Shown here: positions 7,753 through 16,943 of the stretch, piece after piece
Position numbering within the stretch: position 1 is the first letter of the stretch
Layout: every line of letters begins with the position of its first letter
From: JBHJGU01 sp050331475
GTDB lineage: Bacteria > Pseudomonadota > Alphaproteobacteria > Caulobacterales > Maricaulaceae
NCBI GenBank assembly: GCA_050331475.1
Contig: JBHJGU010000049.1
Span: forward strand, 1 to 64,000
DNA length: 64,000 nt
Direction of reading: 5' to 3'
Made by a program: the position numbers and the translations under genes
The notes under the pieces: model-generated
Database searches by the model: none
What the model saw: the letters and a program-made list of their open reading frames with translations, nothing else
Told to the model about the DNA's origin: nothing

Positions 7753-8610
7753 ATGACCACGACACGCATCGCGGTTTTGCAGGCCGCGTTTTCCGCCGAT
7801 CGCGACGCCAATATCGACGCGGTCGTTAAGCTCACAATAGAGGCCGCCGAAGCGGGCGCGCAGATCATTCTACCGCCTGAGCTGTTCCAAGGCCCGTATT
7901 TCTGCCGCACCCAAGAGGAGACCTGGTTCGAGGCCGCCCGGCCGTGGGATGCTGATCCCGGCGTCGATGCGCTCAGAACGGTCGCCGCAGAGCGCCAAGT
8001 CGTCATCGCCGCGTCGTTCTTCGAGCGGGCGGGGCCGGAGTTTTTCAATAGTTTGGCGATGATCGACGCGGACGGGGCGGTGTTGGGTCTCTATCGAAAG
8101 AGCCATATTCCCGACGGGCCGGGCTATCAGGAAAAGTACTATTTTCGGCCCGGCGATACGGGTTTTCGGGTTTGGGCGACCCGGTATGGGCGGGTTGGCG
8201 CAGGCATTTGCTGGGATCAATGGTTTCCCGAAGCCGCCCGCGCCATGGCGCGCCAGGACGCTGATCTCTTGCTCTATCCAACCGCAATCGGGTCAGAGCC
8301 CCATGATCCCGATTTGGACACGCGCGATCCGTGGCGACGGGCTATGGTGGGACATGCGGTCTGCAACGTCGTGCCGGTGGCCGCCGCCAATCGGGTTGGG
8401 GTGGAGCACGGCCAACGCTTTTACGGTCGGTCGTTCATTTGCGACGATCGCGGCGACGTCCTGACACAGATGGATGAAGCGGTGACCGGGTTCGCGGTCG
8501 CAGATTTAGATTTCCCGGCAACGCGGCGCCGTCGCGCGGGGTGGGGCTTTTTCCGCGATCGCCGGAGTGAGCTTTACACAGACCTAGTCGGGCCGGCGCC
8601 GGGCGCTTAG
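7753..8610 (+). CDS. aguB: N-carbamoylputrescine amidase
   Basis: Nitrilase-superfamily amidase that releases putrescine, CO2 and ammonia from N-carbamoylputrescine. The catalytic triad is visible: Glu43 in LPPELFQGPYF, Lys116 in YRKSHIPDGPGY, and Cys153 in GICWDQWFPE. The KSHIPDGPGYQEKYYF signature is characteristic of AguB rather than of other nitrilases. Length (285 aa) is normal. It follows aguA by 3 nt, and its end overlaps by 4 nt the convergent gene 8607-9458. This completes agmatine-to-putrescine conversion within one transcript. Confidence 0.94.
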   Translation: MTTTRIAVLQAAFSADRDANIDAVVKLTIEAAEAGAQIILPPELFQGPYFCRTQEETWFEAARPWDADPGVDALRTVAAERQVVIAASFFERAGPEFFNSLAMIDADGAVLGLYRKSHIPDGPGYQEKYYFRPGDTGFRVWATRYGRVGAGICWDQWFPEAARAMARQDADLLLYPTAIGSEPHDPDLDTRDPWRRAMVGHAVCNVVPVAAANRVGVEHGQRFYGRSFICDDRGDVLTQMDEAVTGFAVADLDFPATRRRRAGWGFFRDRRSELYTDLVGPAPGA

Positions 8611-9458
8611 CCGTCTTGGAGCGCTTTGGCCTGTTCGATCCAGTTCTCCCGCTCGATCCGCCCGCGAAATTTCAGGTGGAGGTTGACCCAGTCCGCGTTG
8701 GCCGGGGTCCATTCCGCGATCTGGCGAAAATGGAAGACGCCGATATTATGCAGGACGTCTTTGAGCTTCGGGCCGATCCCTTTGATCCGGGTCAGGTCGT
8801 CGGGCTCGCCGTCCGGGGCGGTTAGAAGCGGAGGTTCCTCGCCGGCGCCTACGGGCGTCGGGTCTGGTTCGACCGGGGTGGGCGCGGGCGCCGGCGTCGC
8901 CGCAGCAGGTTCAGGGGTTTTGGCGGCGGCGGGTTTCGCGGGCGCCGGCTCTGGCTTAGCCGTGTCCGCGGCGGGTGCGGGCTTGGCGGCGGCCTTTGCG
9001 ACGGGCTCGGGTTGTCGTGAGGCTTTCGGGGCCGTGGTCGGCGCGGGTTTGCCGTCACCTTCGTTTAAAAAGCTCAGCGCATTGGGCCAGGTGTCCAGCG
9101 CGCCGATATCCCACCATTGCCCCAGTGTCGCGCCTGCGCTGTCGAATAGGGACATATCCGCTAACGACCGCGCCGGGCTGAACAGGCTTAACCAGCTTTG
9201 CATCGCCAAGCGGAACCAGGCCGCCTGGCTGTCCTGGACCAGGTTGACCGCCTCGGACATCCAATCCGCGCCCTCATCCGTCAAAGACACCCAAAACCCG
9301 CTTGCCGGGTTTTCGCCGACGCCCATGCGAAGATGGGCTGGGGTAAGCGCGGCCCCATGCAAGGTCAACGCGCTAAGACCCGCCCAGTATTGCGTCAAGG
9401 CGGTTTGAACGGCGTCGAACGTGTCGGCGGCGGTAACGTCATTCGCGGTTTCGGACAT
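8607..9458 (-). CDS. Phasin-like protein with C-terminal helix-hairpin-helix domain
   Basis: Function unknown; two parts can be seen. Residues 1-125 are helical and amphipathic with aromatic spacing (YWAGLSALTLHGA, QAAWFRLAMQSWLSLF) reminiscent of polyhydroxyalkanoate granule phasins. A Pro/Ala/Lys/Glu linker covers about 130-225. The last 60 residues (LTRIKGIGPKLKDVLHNIG ... KFRGRIERENW) form the helix-hairpin-helix unit that is also fused to NuoE and L21 in alphaproteobacteria. ATG 9456-9458 follows GAGGAGG. Upstream lie a 19-nt palindrome and a related site, as expected for a regulated phasin. The phasin assignment is tentative; the C-terminal domain is solid. Confidence 0.7.
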   Translation of the reverse strand: MSETANDVTAADTFDAVQTALTQYWAGLSALTLHGAALTPAHLRMGVGENPASGFWVSLTDEGADWMSEAVNLVQDSQAAWFRLAMQSWLSLFSPARSLADMSLFDSAGATLGQWWDIGALDTWPNALSFLNEGDGKPAPTTAPKASRQPEPVAKAAAKPAPAADTAKPEPAPAKPAAAKTPEPAAATPAPAPTPVEPDPTPVGAGEEPPLLTAPDGEPDDLTRIKGIGPKLKDVLHNIGVFHFRQIAEWTPANADWVNLHLKFRGRIERENWIEQAKALQDG

Positions 9459-9498
9459 AAGCAAGCCTCCTCAGCCGGCGCAGCAAGGCGTGACCAAA

Positions 9499-9517
9499 TA
9501 TATTGCGCTGCAATATA
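9499..9517. promoter_or_regulatory. Perfect palindrome, candidate PhaR-type operator
   Basis: TATATTGC-gct-GCAATATA, an 8-bp perfect inverted repeat 41 nt upstream of the phasin/HhH start. TGC...GCA repeats of this kind are bound by PhaR, the phasin repressor of PHA-producing alphaproteobacteria. That identity is inference. Confidence 0.55.
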
Positions 9518-9527
9518 GCCGGTGTTG

Positions 9528-9540
9528 TTGCGCTGCACAA
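9528..9540. promoter_or_regulatory. Second copy of the TTGCGCTGCA operator-like motif
   Basis: TTGCGCTGCACAA repeats the first ten bases of the core of the palindrome at 9499-9517, 25 nt away (about 2.4 helical turns) in the same orientation. With flanking TTG it is an imperfect inverted repeat (TTGT ... ACAA). It lies 70 nt upstream of the phasin/HhH start and just past the end of the decarboxylase gene. Confidence 0.5.
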
Positions 9541-9558
9541 TAAGGCGCGTATCCGCGA

Positions 9559-10749
9559 TCAGCCGTGGGCTTCTTCCGCGTCGGCGGGCGGCAATGGGGT
9601 CGCGTCATAAAGGCTCGGCCAAGGTCGATCCGCCACCGTCACCTCACGGGTTTCACCGAACCCGTTGAATTGGGTGCGCATGGTCGCGCCATACGCGCCG
9701 ATTTGGCCGATCTCGATATAATCGCCTTCGCGGATGTCGGCGGGCAGGTCGAACGGCCCCGCCATGGCGTCGATCGAATCACAGGTGGGGCCGAACAATC
9801 GAAACGGCGCGAGCTCGGCGGCGTTATCCGCATGGGGCCGCAATAGCCGGGCTGGGAACCGCCAATCCATATGCGCAGCGTCGAACAAATTGCCGTAAGC
9901 GCCGTCATTAATGAACAAAGCGTCGCCCTTGCGCAGCTCCACCCGCACGACGAGCGAGGTCGTCTCCGCGACCAGCGCACGGCCGGGCTCGCACCATAGC
10001 TCTGCGGTCTCCACCACATTCATGGTCTCAAACCCCTCCGCGATCGCCGTGGCGTAGGCGTCCAAGGGCGGGGGCGTCATGCCGGGATAAATACTGGGAA
10101 AGCCACCGCCAGCATCGACGATTTCCGCTGTCACCCCGGCCCGGGTCAGCCTACGGCTCGCCTCGGCCATGGCGCCGCCAAAGGCGCGCGGGTCCATGCA
10201 CTGGCTGCCCACGTGGAACGAGACGCCGAACCGAGCGGCGTAACGACGCGCCGCGCGCAGGACGTCTGTGGCGTCAAAGGCGGACACGCCGAATTTGCCG
10301 ACGAGCGGCAACAGCGCGGAATCGTTGTCCACCGCCAAGCGAACCATCAAGGTCAGGTCCGTAGCGCCGCCGGTCGCCTCGTGCAGCTTGTCGAGCTCGT
10401 CCAGGCTATCGAGCGCGAAAATGCGCACGTCGAAATCGAAATACGCTTCGGCGATGGCCCGGCGGCTTTTAATAGGGTGAAGAAACGCGAGCTCCGCGCC
10501 AGGACACCGTTCCGCGACGGCGCGCATTTCGCGCGGCGAGGCGACGTCAAAGCCGGTGATCCCGGCATGGAAAATCTCATCAATCGCCCAGGGCGCTGGG
10601 TTGGCTTTGACGGCGTAGAGCGCGCGTCCGGGGAATCGGTCCGCAAACCAGCGCGCAGCGGCGCCTGCGCGGCCCGGTCGAATACAGGCTACGGGATTTT
10701 CAGGCCGGTCTTGGGCGACCAGGTCGAACGGCGTCGGGAAAGCGTCCAA
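9559..10749 (-). CDS. Ornithine (lysine/ornithine) decarboxylase, alanine-racemase fold
   Basis: PLP-dependent decarboxylase giving putrescine from ornithine, possibly also cadaverine from lysine. Fold-type III motifs: YAVKANP with PLP Lys48, HVGSQ, the glycine-rich DAGGGFP, CEPGRALVAE for phosphate binding, and FGPTCDSID holding the catalytic Cys and Asp from the partner subunit. 396 aa matches the eukaryotic-type ODC class usual in alphaproteobacteria. The start is TTG at 10747-10749, chosen because AGGAGG lies 9 nt upstream. The 277-nt leader region shared with the divergent pstS-like gene could hold a regulatory RNA, but I could not identify one. It gives a second route to putrescine beside aguA-aguB. 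Confidence 0.92.
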   Translation of the reverse strand: MDAFPTPFDLVAQDRPENPVACIRPGRAGAAARWFADRFPGRALYAVKANPAPWAIDEIFHAGITGFDVASPREMRAVAERCPGAELAFLHPIKSRRAIAEAYFDFDVRIFALDSLDELDKLHEATGGATDLTLMVRLAVDNDSALLPLVGKFGVSAFDATDVLRAARRYAARFGVSFHVGSQCMDPRAFGGAMAEASRRLTRAGVTAEIVDAGGGFPSIYPGMTPPPLDAYATAIAEGFETMNVVETAELWCEPGRALVAETTSLVVRVELRKGDALFINDGAYGNLFDAAHMDWRFPARLLRPHADNAAELAPFRLFGPTCDSIDAMAGPFDLPADIREGDYIEIGQIGAYGATMRTQFNGFGETREVTVADRPWPSLYDATPLPPADAEEAHG

Positions 10750-11027
10750 TTCACAGGACCTCCTGGCGGCGCTCCCCGGTTGAGCGCAACATCTGACTTC
10801 CGGAAGCGCGCGACATAGGTGACCGGTCGGCGTGTGTAAAGGGGCGTATGGCGTCGCCGGTCGGATTTCACGCTGCGCTCCGGGGAGCGGTTATTTTCAC
10901 CGGCCTTGGGAGGGGTTCCGCGCCTTGTCACATGGCCGCCGTGTTCCTCAGGCATCACAAAGGATCATTGCCGCGCCGCGGGCGAATCCGCTCGCGCCGG
11001 GCGCCACTGAACCACGGGGGAGATGAC

Positions 11028-12158
11028 ATGACGCGATTTCTAGCCGGCTGCGCCGTTCTGGCGCTGGGTGCGTGCGGTCCAGCGGAAACGCCGCCATCGC
11101 AGGCGGGTGGCGCACGCGCGCCGATCAGCGAACCGCAAGGCGGCGCCGCCTCGCGGGCCGGCGGGCGCGCGGCCATCCAAATCGTCGGCTCGTCAACGGT
11201 GTTCCCATTCACCACAACGGTGGCGGAATCCTTCGGCGCGAAGACCGAACACCCGACCCCGGTGGTGGAGCAAACCGGCTCCGGCGGCGGCATGAAACTG
11301 TTTTGTTCGGGCGTGGGCGAAAGCTATCCCGACCTCACGAATTCCTCGCGCCGGAAGAAGGTGGACGAATGGGAGACCTCCAACGCCAATGGGGTGACTG
11401 AAATCGTCGAAATCCAAATCGGTTTTGACGGCATCGTGCTCGCGCGATCAAAAGACAATCCACCGCTCGACATGACGCTGAAGGAGTTGTTCTCGGCCGT
11501 GGCGAAGTCGCTGCCAACGTCGGATGACGACTGCACGCTGCAGCCTAACCCTTACACGCGTTGGACCGAGATCAACCCGGCTTTGCCGGACACGCGCATT
11601 GAGGTGTTCGGCCCGCCGCCCACGTCGGGCACCCGCGACGCGTTCGTAGAAATCGCCATGGACAAGGGCGCGGCGCAATATCCCTGCCTGGCCGAGCTGG
11701 CGGAGACCGATGAAGACGCCTTCGAAGCGGTCGCGCGCACCTTGCGCGAAGATCAACTCTGGATCGATGGTGGAGAGAATGACAACGCGCTGGTGCAGAC
11801 CTTGGTCAAAACCCCTCCGGCCTTTGGCGTGTTCGGCTATTCCTTTCTCGAGCAGAATTCGGACAAAATTTTAGCGGTGTCCGTGGACGGGGTCGCTCCG
11901 AGTTTCGAGAACATCGCCTCCGGCGCCTATCCGATTTCCCGGTCCATGTATGTCTATGTCAAACGCCAGCATGTGGGCCTCATCCCTGGGTTGGAGGACT
12001 TTATCGCGGAGTATACCTCCGAGGGCGCTTGGGGGGAGTTCGGCTATCTGGTCGACAAAGGCCTGATCCCGCTGCCTCAAGCGGAACGGACCCGGGCGTC
12101 GATGTCGGCGCAAGACCTCGAAATCATGACTGGGCCGCCGGTGGGCGACGCGCATTAA
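11028..12158 (+). CDS. PstS-family phosphate-binding lipoprotein
   Basis: Periplasmic solute-binding protein of the phosphate ABC transporter family. The leader MTRFLAGCAVLALGAC ends in a lipobox Cys, a Gly/Ala/Pro-rich spacer follows, and the binding domain opens IQIVGSSTVFPFTTTVAE. Anion ligands are visible in GSSTVFP, in EQTGSGGGMKLFC and in PPTSGTRDAF. 376 aa is slightly longer than E. coli PstS. ATG 11028 follows GGGGGAG. No pstCAB permease genes follow; the next gene is on the other strand, so this may be an orphan binding protein or the permease lies elsewhere. Phosphate as ligand is family knowledge. Confidence 0.85.
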   Translation: MTRFLAGCAVLALGACGPAETPPSQAGGARAPISEPQGGAASRAGGRAAIQIVGSSTVFPFTTTVAESFGAKTEHPTPVVEQTGSGGGMKLFCSGVGESYPDLTNSSRRKKVDEWETSNANGVTEIVEIQIGFDGIVLARSKDNPPLDMTLKELFSAVAKSLPTSDDDCTLQPNPYTRWTEINPALPDTRIEVFGPPPTSGTRDAFVEIAMDKGAAQYPCLAELAETDEDAFEAVARTLREDQLWIDGGENDNALVQTLVKTPPAFGVFGYSFLEQNSDKILAVSVDGVAPSFENIASGAYPISRSMYVYVKRQHVGLIPGLEDFIAEYTSEGAWGEFGYLVDKGLIPLPQAERTRASMSAQDLEIMTGPPVGDAH

Positions 12159-12179
12159 GCTGGTCCTGGAGAGGCCCAT

Positions 12180-13310
12180 TTAAGCTGCGTCCGGGCGTTT
12201 GGGTTCGGACGCGGCCAAGTTCGCGCCCGCCTGAGCCTTCCGCCGGCGCAGTCGCGCCAGGCGTCTGAGCCGTGTCCACAGCCTGCGCCGTTGGGGCGGA
12301 TCTTGGGGTTTGAGGTTCTTGACGAACTCTTCCGCGCAGGATCGCCACGAATAAGTCTCCGCAAACGCGCGCGCGTCTTCTCGGGTCAGGTTCAGGCAAT
12401 CCAAACAGGCTTGGTGCAAATCCTCGCCGACATAGCCAGCGTTTGAGCCCGGGATGATGTCCACCGGTCCCGGGGCGGGGAAGGCGGCGACGGGCGTCCC
12501 GCTCGCCATCGCCTCAAAAATCACCAGGCCGAAGGTGTCGGTCAGGCTTGGGAAGACAAAGACGTCCGCTGCGGCGAAGTACTTCACAAGCTCGTCGCCG
12601 AATTTCGCGCCCGGAAACGCCACGTGGGGGTATTTCTCCATCAGAGCCGCGCGCTGAGGCCCGTCGCCGACAATGACTTTGGAGCCGGGCAAGTCGAGGT
12701 CGAGAAAGGTTTCGAGGTTTTTCTCCACCGCCACCCGGCCCACATTGACGAAAATCGGCCGCTCAAGGCCGGCGTAAACCGTGTCGTCGCGCTTGGAGGG
12801 ATGGAACATGTCCGTGTCCACCCCGCGCGCCCAAGGGGTGATGTTGCGAAAGCCGCGCTTGGCCAACCGGTCGCGCATGGTGGGGGTGGCCACCATCAAA
12901 CGGCCCCCCGCATTGTGAAACCACCGCATAAAAGCGTAACCCGCCGCAATGGGAACAAACGGCAGGCGCGCGTTCACATACTCGGGAAATTGCGTATGAT
13001 AGCTTGTGGTGAAGGGCAGATTAAACTTCAGACACACGTTTCGAGCGGTCCAACCCAACGGCCCTTCGGTCGCGATATGAACCGCTTCGGGCTCGAAGGC
13101 CTGGAAGCGGCGCTCTTGATCGACGCGCGTGCCCACGGCGAGCTTAATTTCGGGATAGCTCGGCAAAGGCACGGTGCGATAACCGTCGGAGGGGGAGATC
13201 ACCTCCACCGCATGGCCCATCTCGCGGCATTCGGCGACGACGCGGGACAGCGTGCGCACCACGCCGTTGACTTGCGGCTCCCAAGCGTCGGTAACCAATA
13301 AAATGCGCAT
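12180..13310 (-). CDS. GT4 glycosyltransferase, mannosyltransferase type
   Basis: Cytoplasmic retaining GT-B enzyme that probably transfers mannose or a related sugar to a lipid acceptor. N-terminal domain: LLVTDAWEPQVNGVVRTL and the FTTSYHTQFPEY loop typical of alpha-mannosyltransferases such as MgtA and PimB-like enzymes. C-terminal donor domain: FVNVGRVAVEKNLE, VGDGPQR, and the E-x7-E motif in FGLVIFEAMASGTPVAA. The last 50 residues are basic. 376 aa, ATG at 13308-13310. It is divergent from putA across 139 nt and faces away from it, ending 21 nt from the pstS-like gene. A role in glycolipid synthesis, perhaps as phosphate-free membrane lipid, is suggested only by the pstS neighbour. Confidence 0.87.
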   Translation of the reverse strand: MRILLVTDAWEPQVNGVVRTLSRVVAECREMGHAVEVISPSDGYRTVPLPSYPEIKLAVGTRVDQERRFQAFEPEAVHIATEGPLGWTARNVCLKFNLPFTTSYHTQFPEYVNARLPFVPIAAGYAFMRWFHNAGGRLMVATPTMRDRLAKRGFRNITPWARGVDTDMFHPSKRDDTVYAGLERPIFVNVGRVAVEKNLETFLDLDLPGSKVIVGDGPQRAALMEKYPHVAFPGAKFGDELVKYFAAADVFVFPSLTDTFGLVIFEAMASGTPVAAFPAPGPVDIIPGSNAGYVGEDLHQACLDCLNLTREDARAFAETYSWRSCAEEFVKNLKPQDPPQRRRLWTRLRRLARLRRRKAQAGANLAASEPKRPDAA

Positions 13311-13449
13311 CCGGGCGAACTCGCGATGTGAGTGGACGAAGACGCGGTCTTAGCCGAAACGGGGCCGGACGCACAAACACCTTGCGCGCGGGGTCGGGCC
13401 GGCGAGCAACACAAGCGCCCCGGGGCGGGCGGAACGAACGGAGGCTGGT

Positions 13450-16400
13450 ATGGCGAGCAGCGATTTGACGGCGTTCTCCGCTTGGGACGATTTGGACGCG
13501 GACAAATTCGCTGACGAGGCCGTGCACGCACCCCGCTTAGCGGGTCGGATCGGATTGAAGGGGCCTGAGCGGATGGCGGTGCGCCAGGATGCGATCGCGT
13601 TGATCGAACGCGCCCGGGCCGGAACCAAAGCCAAAGGGTTTTTTGACAGCTTTCTCGAAGAGTTTGGCTTGTCAAACCGCGAGGGTGTGGCGCTGATGTG
13701 TTTGGCCGAAGCGTTATTGCGCGTGCCAGACGCAGACACGATCGATGATCTCATTGCGGAAAAACTCAGCGACGCCGATTGGGCGGAGCATTTGGGCCGG
13801 TCGGAGAGCTTTTTGGTCAACGCCTCGGCTTGGGGGCTGATGCTGACCGGGCGGTTGATCGCGGCGGACGGCGCGCAGGCGCGCGACTTCGCCAAATCCG
13901 TCACGCGCATGGCGGGGCGCGCCGGCGAGCCGGTGATCCGGGCGGCCATTAAACAAGCCATGCGGTTTATGGGCGAGCATTTCGTGTTGGGCCGGTCGAT
14001 CGAAGACGCGGTGGCGCGCGCGCGCAAAGCCGACCTCTATGACCGGCATTCCTATGACATGCTGGGCGAGGCTGCGCGCACAGAGACCGATGCGGAGCGC
14101 TACGCTGAGCGCTACGCCCACGCCATTGACCATGTGGCCAAAGTCCGCGGGAACGCCGACATCGTCGCCGCGCCCGGCGTGTCGATCAAACTCTCCGCCC
14201 TGCATCCGCGCTATTTGGCGGTCCAAGAGTTGCGCGTTTTCGAGGAGCTTTATCCGCGGCTTTTAGCGCTGTGCGAGCGCGCGGCCCAGGCCGATGTGGC
14301 GGTGTGTTTGGACGCGGAGGAGGCCGACCGGCTGGTTCTGTCGCTCAAGCTGTTAGAGCGCTTGGCGCGGGAGCCGAGCTTGGCCGATTGGCGGGGCTTG
14401 GGCTTAGCGGTTCAAGCCTACCAAAAGCGCGCCGCCGGCGTGATCGCTCGGGTGTCGGCTTTGGGTCGGGAGTTGGGCCGGCGGTTCCTGGTGCGCTTGG
14501 TCAAGGGCGCCTATTGGGACACCGAAGTGAAGCTCGCCCAGCAAAACGGATTTCCCGATTTTCCGGTGTGGACGACCAAAAAGGCCACCGATCTGAATTA
14601 TTTGGTGTGCGCGCGCGCCTTGTTTGAAGCCGGGGACGCGGTCTACCCGCAATTCGCCACCCATAACGCGCACACGGTGGCGGCGGTGAAACGCCTAGCG
14701 GGCGAGCGCGAGGACTATGAGTTCCAGCGCCTGCATGGCATGGGCGAGGCGCTCTATGCGTCCGCGCGCGCCGTTTATGGCGCGGAGTTGCCGGTGCGGG
14801 TTTACGCGCCCGTGGGGCCGCATAAGGACCTTCTGCCCTATCTGGTGCGCCGCTTGCTCGAGAACGGCGCCAACACCTCCTTCGTGCACGCGTTTTTGGA
14901 CGCGGACGTGCCCCCCGAACAGGCCGCCGACGACCCCTTCGTCAACGCCGACGCGCTGGGCCCCCACGCGAAGGTTCCGCGCCCGACCCGGCTTTACGGC
15001 CCGGACCGGCGCAACGCCCAGGGGCTGGATCTCACTCAAGCCAGCGCGCGTGACCAGCTCGCCCAAGCGGTGCATGCGCTGCACGCCGCCGGGCCGATTG
15101 CGGCTGGCCCCATTGTGTCCGGCGTTGTGGAGGCGCGCGGCGGCGCGCCCGTGGCAAGCCCCTCGGATTTGGGCCGCATTGTCGGCTCGGTCCGGGAGGC
15201 GGAGGACGCTGATATTGACGCCGCCTTGAGCGCGGCGGGCGCGGCGCAACCGGGTTGGGATCGACGCGGCGGGACAGAGCGGGCGCGCATCCTGCGCGCC
15301 ATGGCCGACGCGCTGGAAGCGGATATGGCGTTTTTCATCGCCCTCATGGCGCGGGAGGGGGGCAAGACCCTGGCTGATGGCGTCGCCGAGGTGCGCGAGG
15401 CTGTGGATTTCTGCCGGTATTACGCGGTGCAGGCGGAACGGTTGTTCGCCGCGCCCGAACGCCTGCCTGGCCCGGCGGGGGAGACCAACCATCTGGCTTT
15501 GGCTGGCCGAGGAGTATTCTTGTGCATCAGTCCTTGGAACTTCCCGCTCGCCATTTTTACCGGTCAGCTCGCCGCCGCCCTGGCCGCGGGTAATGCGGTG
15601 CTCGCCAAGCCGGCGGAGCAAACCAGCCTCACCGCGTTTGAAGCGGTCAAACGCTTCCACCAAGCCGGCGTGCCCCAAGACGTGCTGCATTTGCTGACCG
15701 GGCGCGGGGAAACCGTTGGCGCGCGACTGGTCAATGACGAGCGGGTCAAAGGGGTGGCGTTCACCGGCGGCACGGACACCGCGAAAGCGATCAATCGGAC
15801 TTTGGCCCTGCGCGAGGGCGCCATCACGCCGTTGATCGCAGAGACCGGCGGGCTGAACGCCATGTTCGTCGACACCACCGCCCTTAAAGAGCAAGTCATC
15901 GACGACGTGATTGTGTCGGGCTTCGGCTCTGCGGGGCAACGCTGCTCGGCCTTGCGGATCTTGGCGCTGCCCGACAAGACCGCCGATGACATGATCGAGG
16001 GCGTCATCGGCGCGATGCAGACCTTGAGCCTGGGCGATCCGGCAGATCCGTCCGTGGACGTCGGCCCGGTGATTGACGGGCCGTCCTTGCAACAGCTCGA
16101 GGCGCATATGGCGCGCATGGCCGTGGACGCGCGCGTGCTCTATCGCTGCGACGCGGGCGTGTTAGGGCGCAAAGGCTTGGGCTTTGGCCCCGCGCTTGTA
16201 GAGATCAACGGCCTGGACGGGCTCGACCGGGAAGTGTTTGGCCCCGTGGTCCATGTGGTGGGGTACGAGGCGGGCCAAGCTGAAACCTTGGCTCGAGCGC
16301 TCGCCGATAAGGGCTATGGCTTGACCCTGGGGGTGCATTCCCGGCTCGATAGCTTCGCCGCAAAAATCCGCGCCTGCGTCCCGGTGGGCAACACCTATAT

Positions 16401-16578
16401 CAACCGCTCCATGACGGGCGCGGTCGTCGGCGTGCAACCCTTTGGCGGGGAGGGGCTCTCGGGCACAGGACCCAAGGCGGGCGGGCCTTACTACTTGCCC
16501 CGGTTCGCGGTGGAGCGGGTGGTGACGGTCAATGTCGCCGCTCAAGGTGGCGATCCGGAGCTGTTAAATCTGGACTAA
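13450..16578 (+). CDS. putA: Bifunctional proline dehydrogenase / glutamate semialdehyde dehydrogenase
   Basis: Oxidises proline to glutamate in two steps. After an N-terminal helical arm, the FAD-dependent proline dehydrogenase barrel spans roughly 170-480 (KLSALHPRY, RLVKGAYWDTEVK, THNAHT, YAPVGPHKDLLPYLVRRLLE). The aldehyde dehydrogenase covers about 540-1030: FNFPLAIFTGQ-like segment SPWNFPLAIF, GGTDTAK, Glu in ETGG, and nucleophile Cys in GQRCSALR. 1042 aa; the ribbon-helix-helix DNA-binding domain of E. coli PutA is absent, so it should not repress its own gene. ATG 13450 has ACGGAGG 6 nt upstream. A hairpin follows at 16614-16642. Confidence 0.96.
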   Translation: MASSDLTAFSAWDDLDADKFADEAVHAPRLAGRIGLKGPERMAVRQDAIALIERARAGTKAKGFFDSFLEEFGLSNREGVALMCLAEALLRVPDADTIDDLIAEKLSDADWAEHLGRSESFLVNASAWGLMLTGRLIAADGAQARDFAKSVTRMAGRAGEPVIRAAIKQAMRFMGEHFVLGRSIEDAVARARKADLYDRHSYDMLGEAARTETDAERYAERYAHAIDHVAKVRGNADIVAAPGVSIKLSALHPRYLAVQELRVFEELYPRLLALCERAAQADVAVCLDAEEADRLVLSLKLLERLAREPSLADWRGLGLAVQAYQKRAAGVIARVSALGRELGRRFLVRLVKGAYWDTEVKLAQQNGFPDFPVWTTKKATDLNYLVCARALFEAGDAVYPQFATHNAHTVAAVKRLAGEREDYEFQRLHGMGEALYASARAVYGAELPVRVYAPVGPHKDLLPYLVRRLLENGANTSFVHAFLDADVPPEQAADDPFVNADALGPHAKVPRPTRLYGPDRRNAQGLDLTQASARDQLAQAVHALHAAGPIAAGPIVSGVVEARGGAPVASPSDLGRIVGSVREAEDADIDAALSAAGAAQPGWDRRGGTERARILRAMADALEADMAFFIALMAREGGKTLADGVAEVREAVDFCRYYAVQAERLFAAPERLPGPAGETNHLALAGRGVFLCISPWNFPLAIFTGQLAAALAAGNAVLAKPAEQTSLTAFEAVKRFHQAGVPQDVLHLLTGRGETVGARLVNDERVKGVAFTGGTDTAKAINRTLALREGAITPLIAETGGLNAMFVDTTALKEQVIDDVIVSGFGSAGQRCSALRILALPDKTADDMIEGVIGAMQTLSLGDPADPSVDVGPVIDGPSLQQLEAHMARMAVDARVLYRCDAGVLGRKGLGFGPALVEINGLDGLDREVFGPVVHVVGYEAGQAETLARALADKGYGLTLGVHSRLDSFAAKIRACVPVGNTYINRSMTGAVVGVQPFGGEGLSGTGPKAGGPYYLPRFAVERVVTVNVAAQGGDPELLNLD

Positions 16579-16613
16579 GGGGCTGACCGCGCCCCCATCC
16601 GCTCGCCGCATGC

Positions 16614-16642
16614 GAATCACTGCGACGGCCTGTCGCAGATTC
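16614..16642 (+). terminator. Hairpin downstream of putA
   Basis: CTGCGAC at 16620-16626 pairs with GTCGCAG at 16632-16638 around five bases, extended outward by GAAT/ATTC with a 2-nt bulge. Only a weak T-rich tail follows. It probably ends the putA transcript. Confidence 0.45.
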
Positions 16643-16815
16643 TTGAGGCTGAGGTGAGCGCCTTCGCGCCTTTGGCCAGAACAAGATAAGAACATAATTC
16701 CGGTCGGTCGAACCTGTTAATGAGTGTTAACGACGGGCGTGAGTTTTTAACCGTGCATCAACGGAAAACGGCCCGGCTGTGGACAATTCCGGCTTGACGG
16801 TCATGCCGGCTGCCA

Positions 16816-16831
16816 GCACCATATCTAGCGT
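16816..16831. promoter_or_regulatory. NrdR-box-like site upstream of nrdA
   Basis: GCACCATATCTAGCGT matches 12 of 16 positions of the usual NrdR box (aCaCwAtATaTwGtGt as I recall it). The core CAC-x-ATATCTAGCG recurs upstream of nrdB with one difference. NrdR usually binds two boxes about three turns apart; I did not find a convincing partner. Confidence 0.5.
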
Positions 16832-16943
16832 CAGACGGGGGCGAGCTTCGCTACATCTGGCGCCCCAAAAACGAGAACAGGACGCGCGCCGGGACTCGGT
16901 TTCCGCGAATGGAACCGGCTTGGCCCAATGTGGAGCTTTGCAT

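Larger units (their letters stand above)
16579..16943. other. Intergenic region putA-nrdA (365 nt)
   Basis: No gene of its own is seen. It holds a hairpin near the putA end (16614-16642), an inverted pair GTTAA-N6-TTAAC at 16716-16731, and a NrdR-like box at 16816-16831. Open reading upstream of the nrdA start continues here in frame, but the nrdA start at 16944 has the better ribosome binding site. Confidence 0.6.

Noticed and set aside
10750..11027. A speF-type leader RNA upstream of the ornithine decarboxylase gene.
   Set aside because: The position would fit, but I could not trace the conserved helices; a covariance-model search would decide.
14695..16107. A 470-codon open frame on the minus strand inside putA.
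   Set aside because: It is antisense to a firmly identified gene, has no family resemblance, and its openness follows from the codon bias of putA.
16716..16731. GTTAA-N6-TTAAC upstream of nrdA as a CtrA site.
   Set aside because: CtrA needs TTAA-N7-TTAA; the spacing is one base short.
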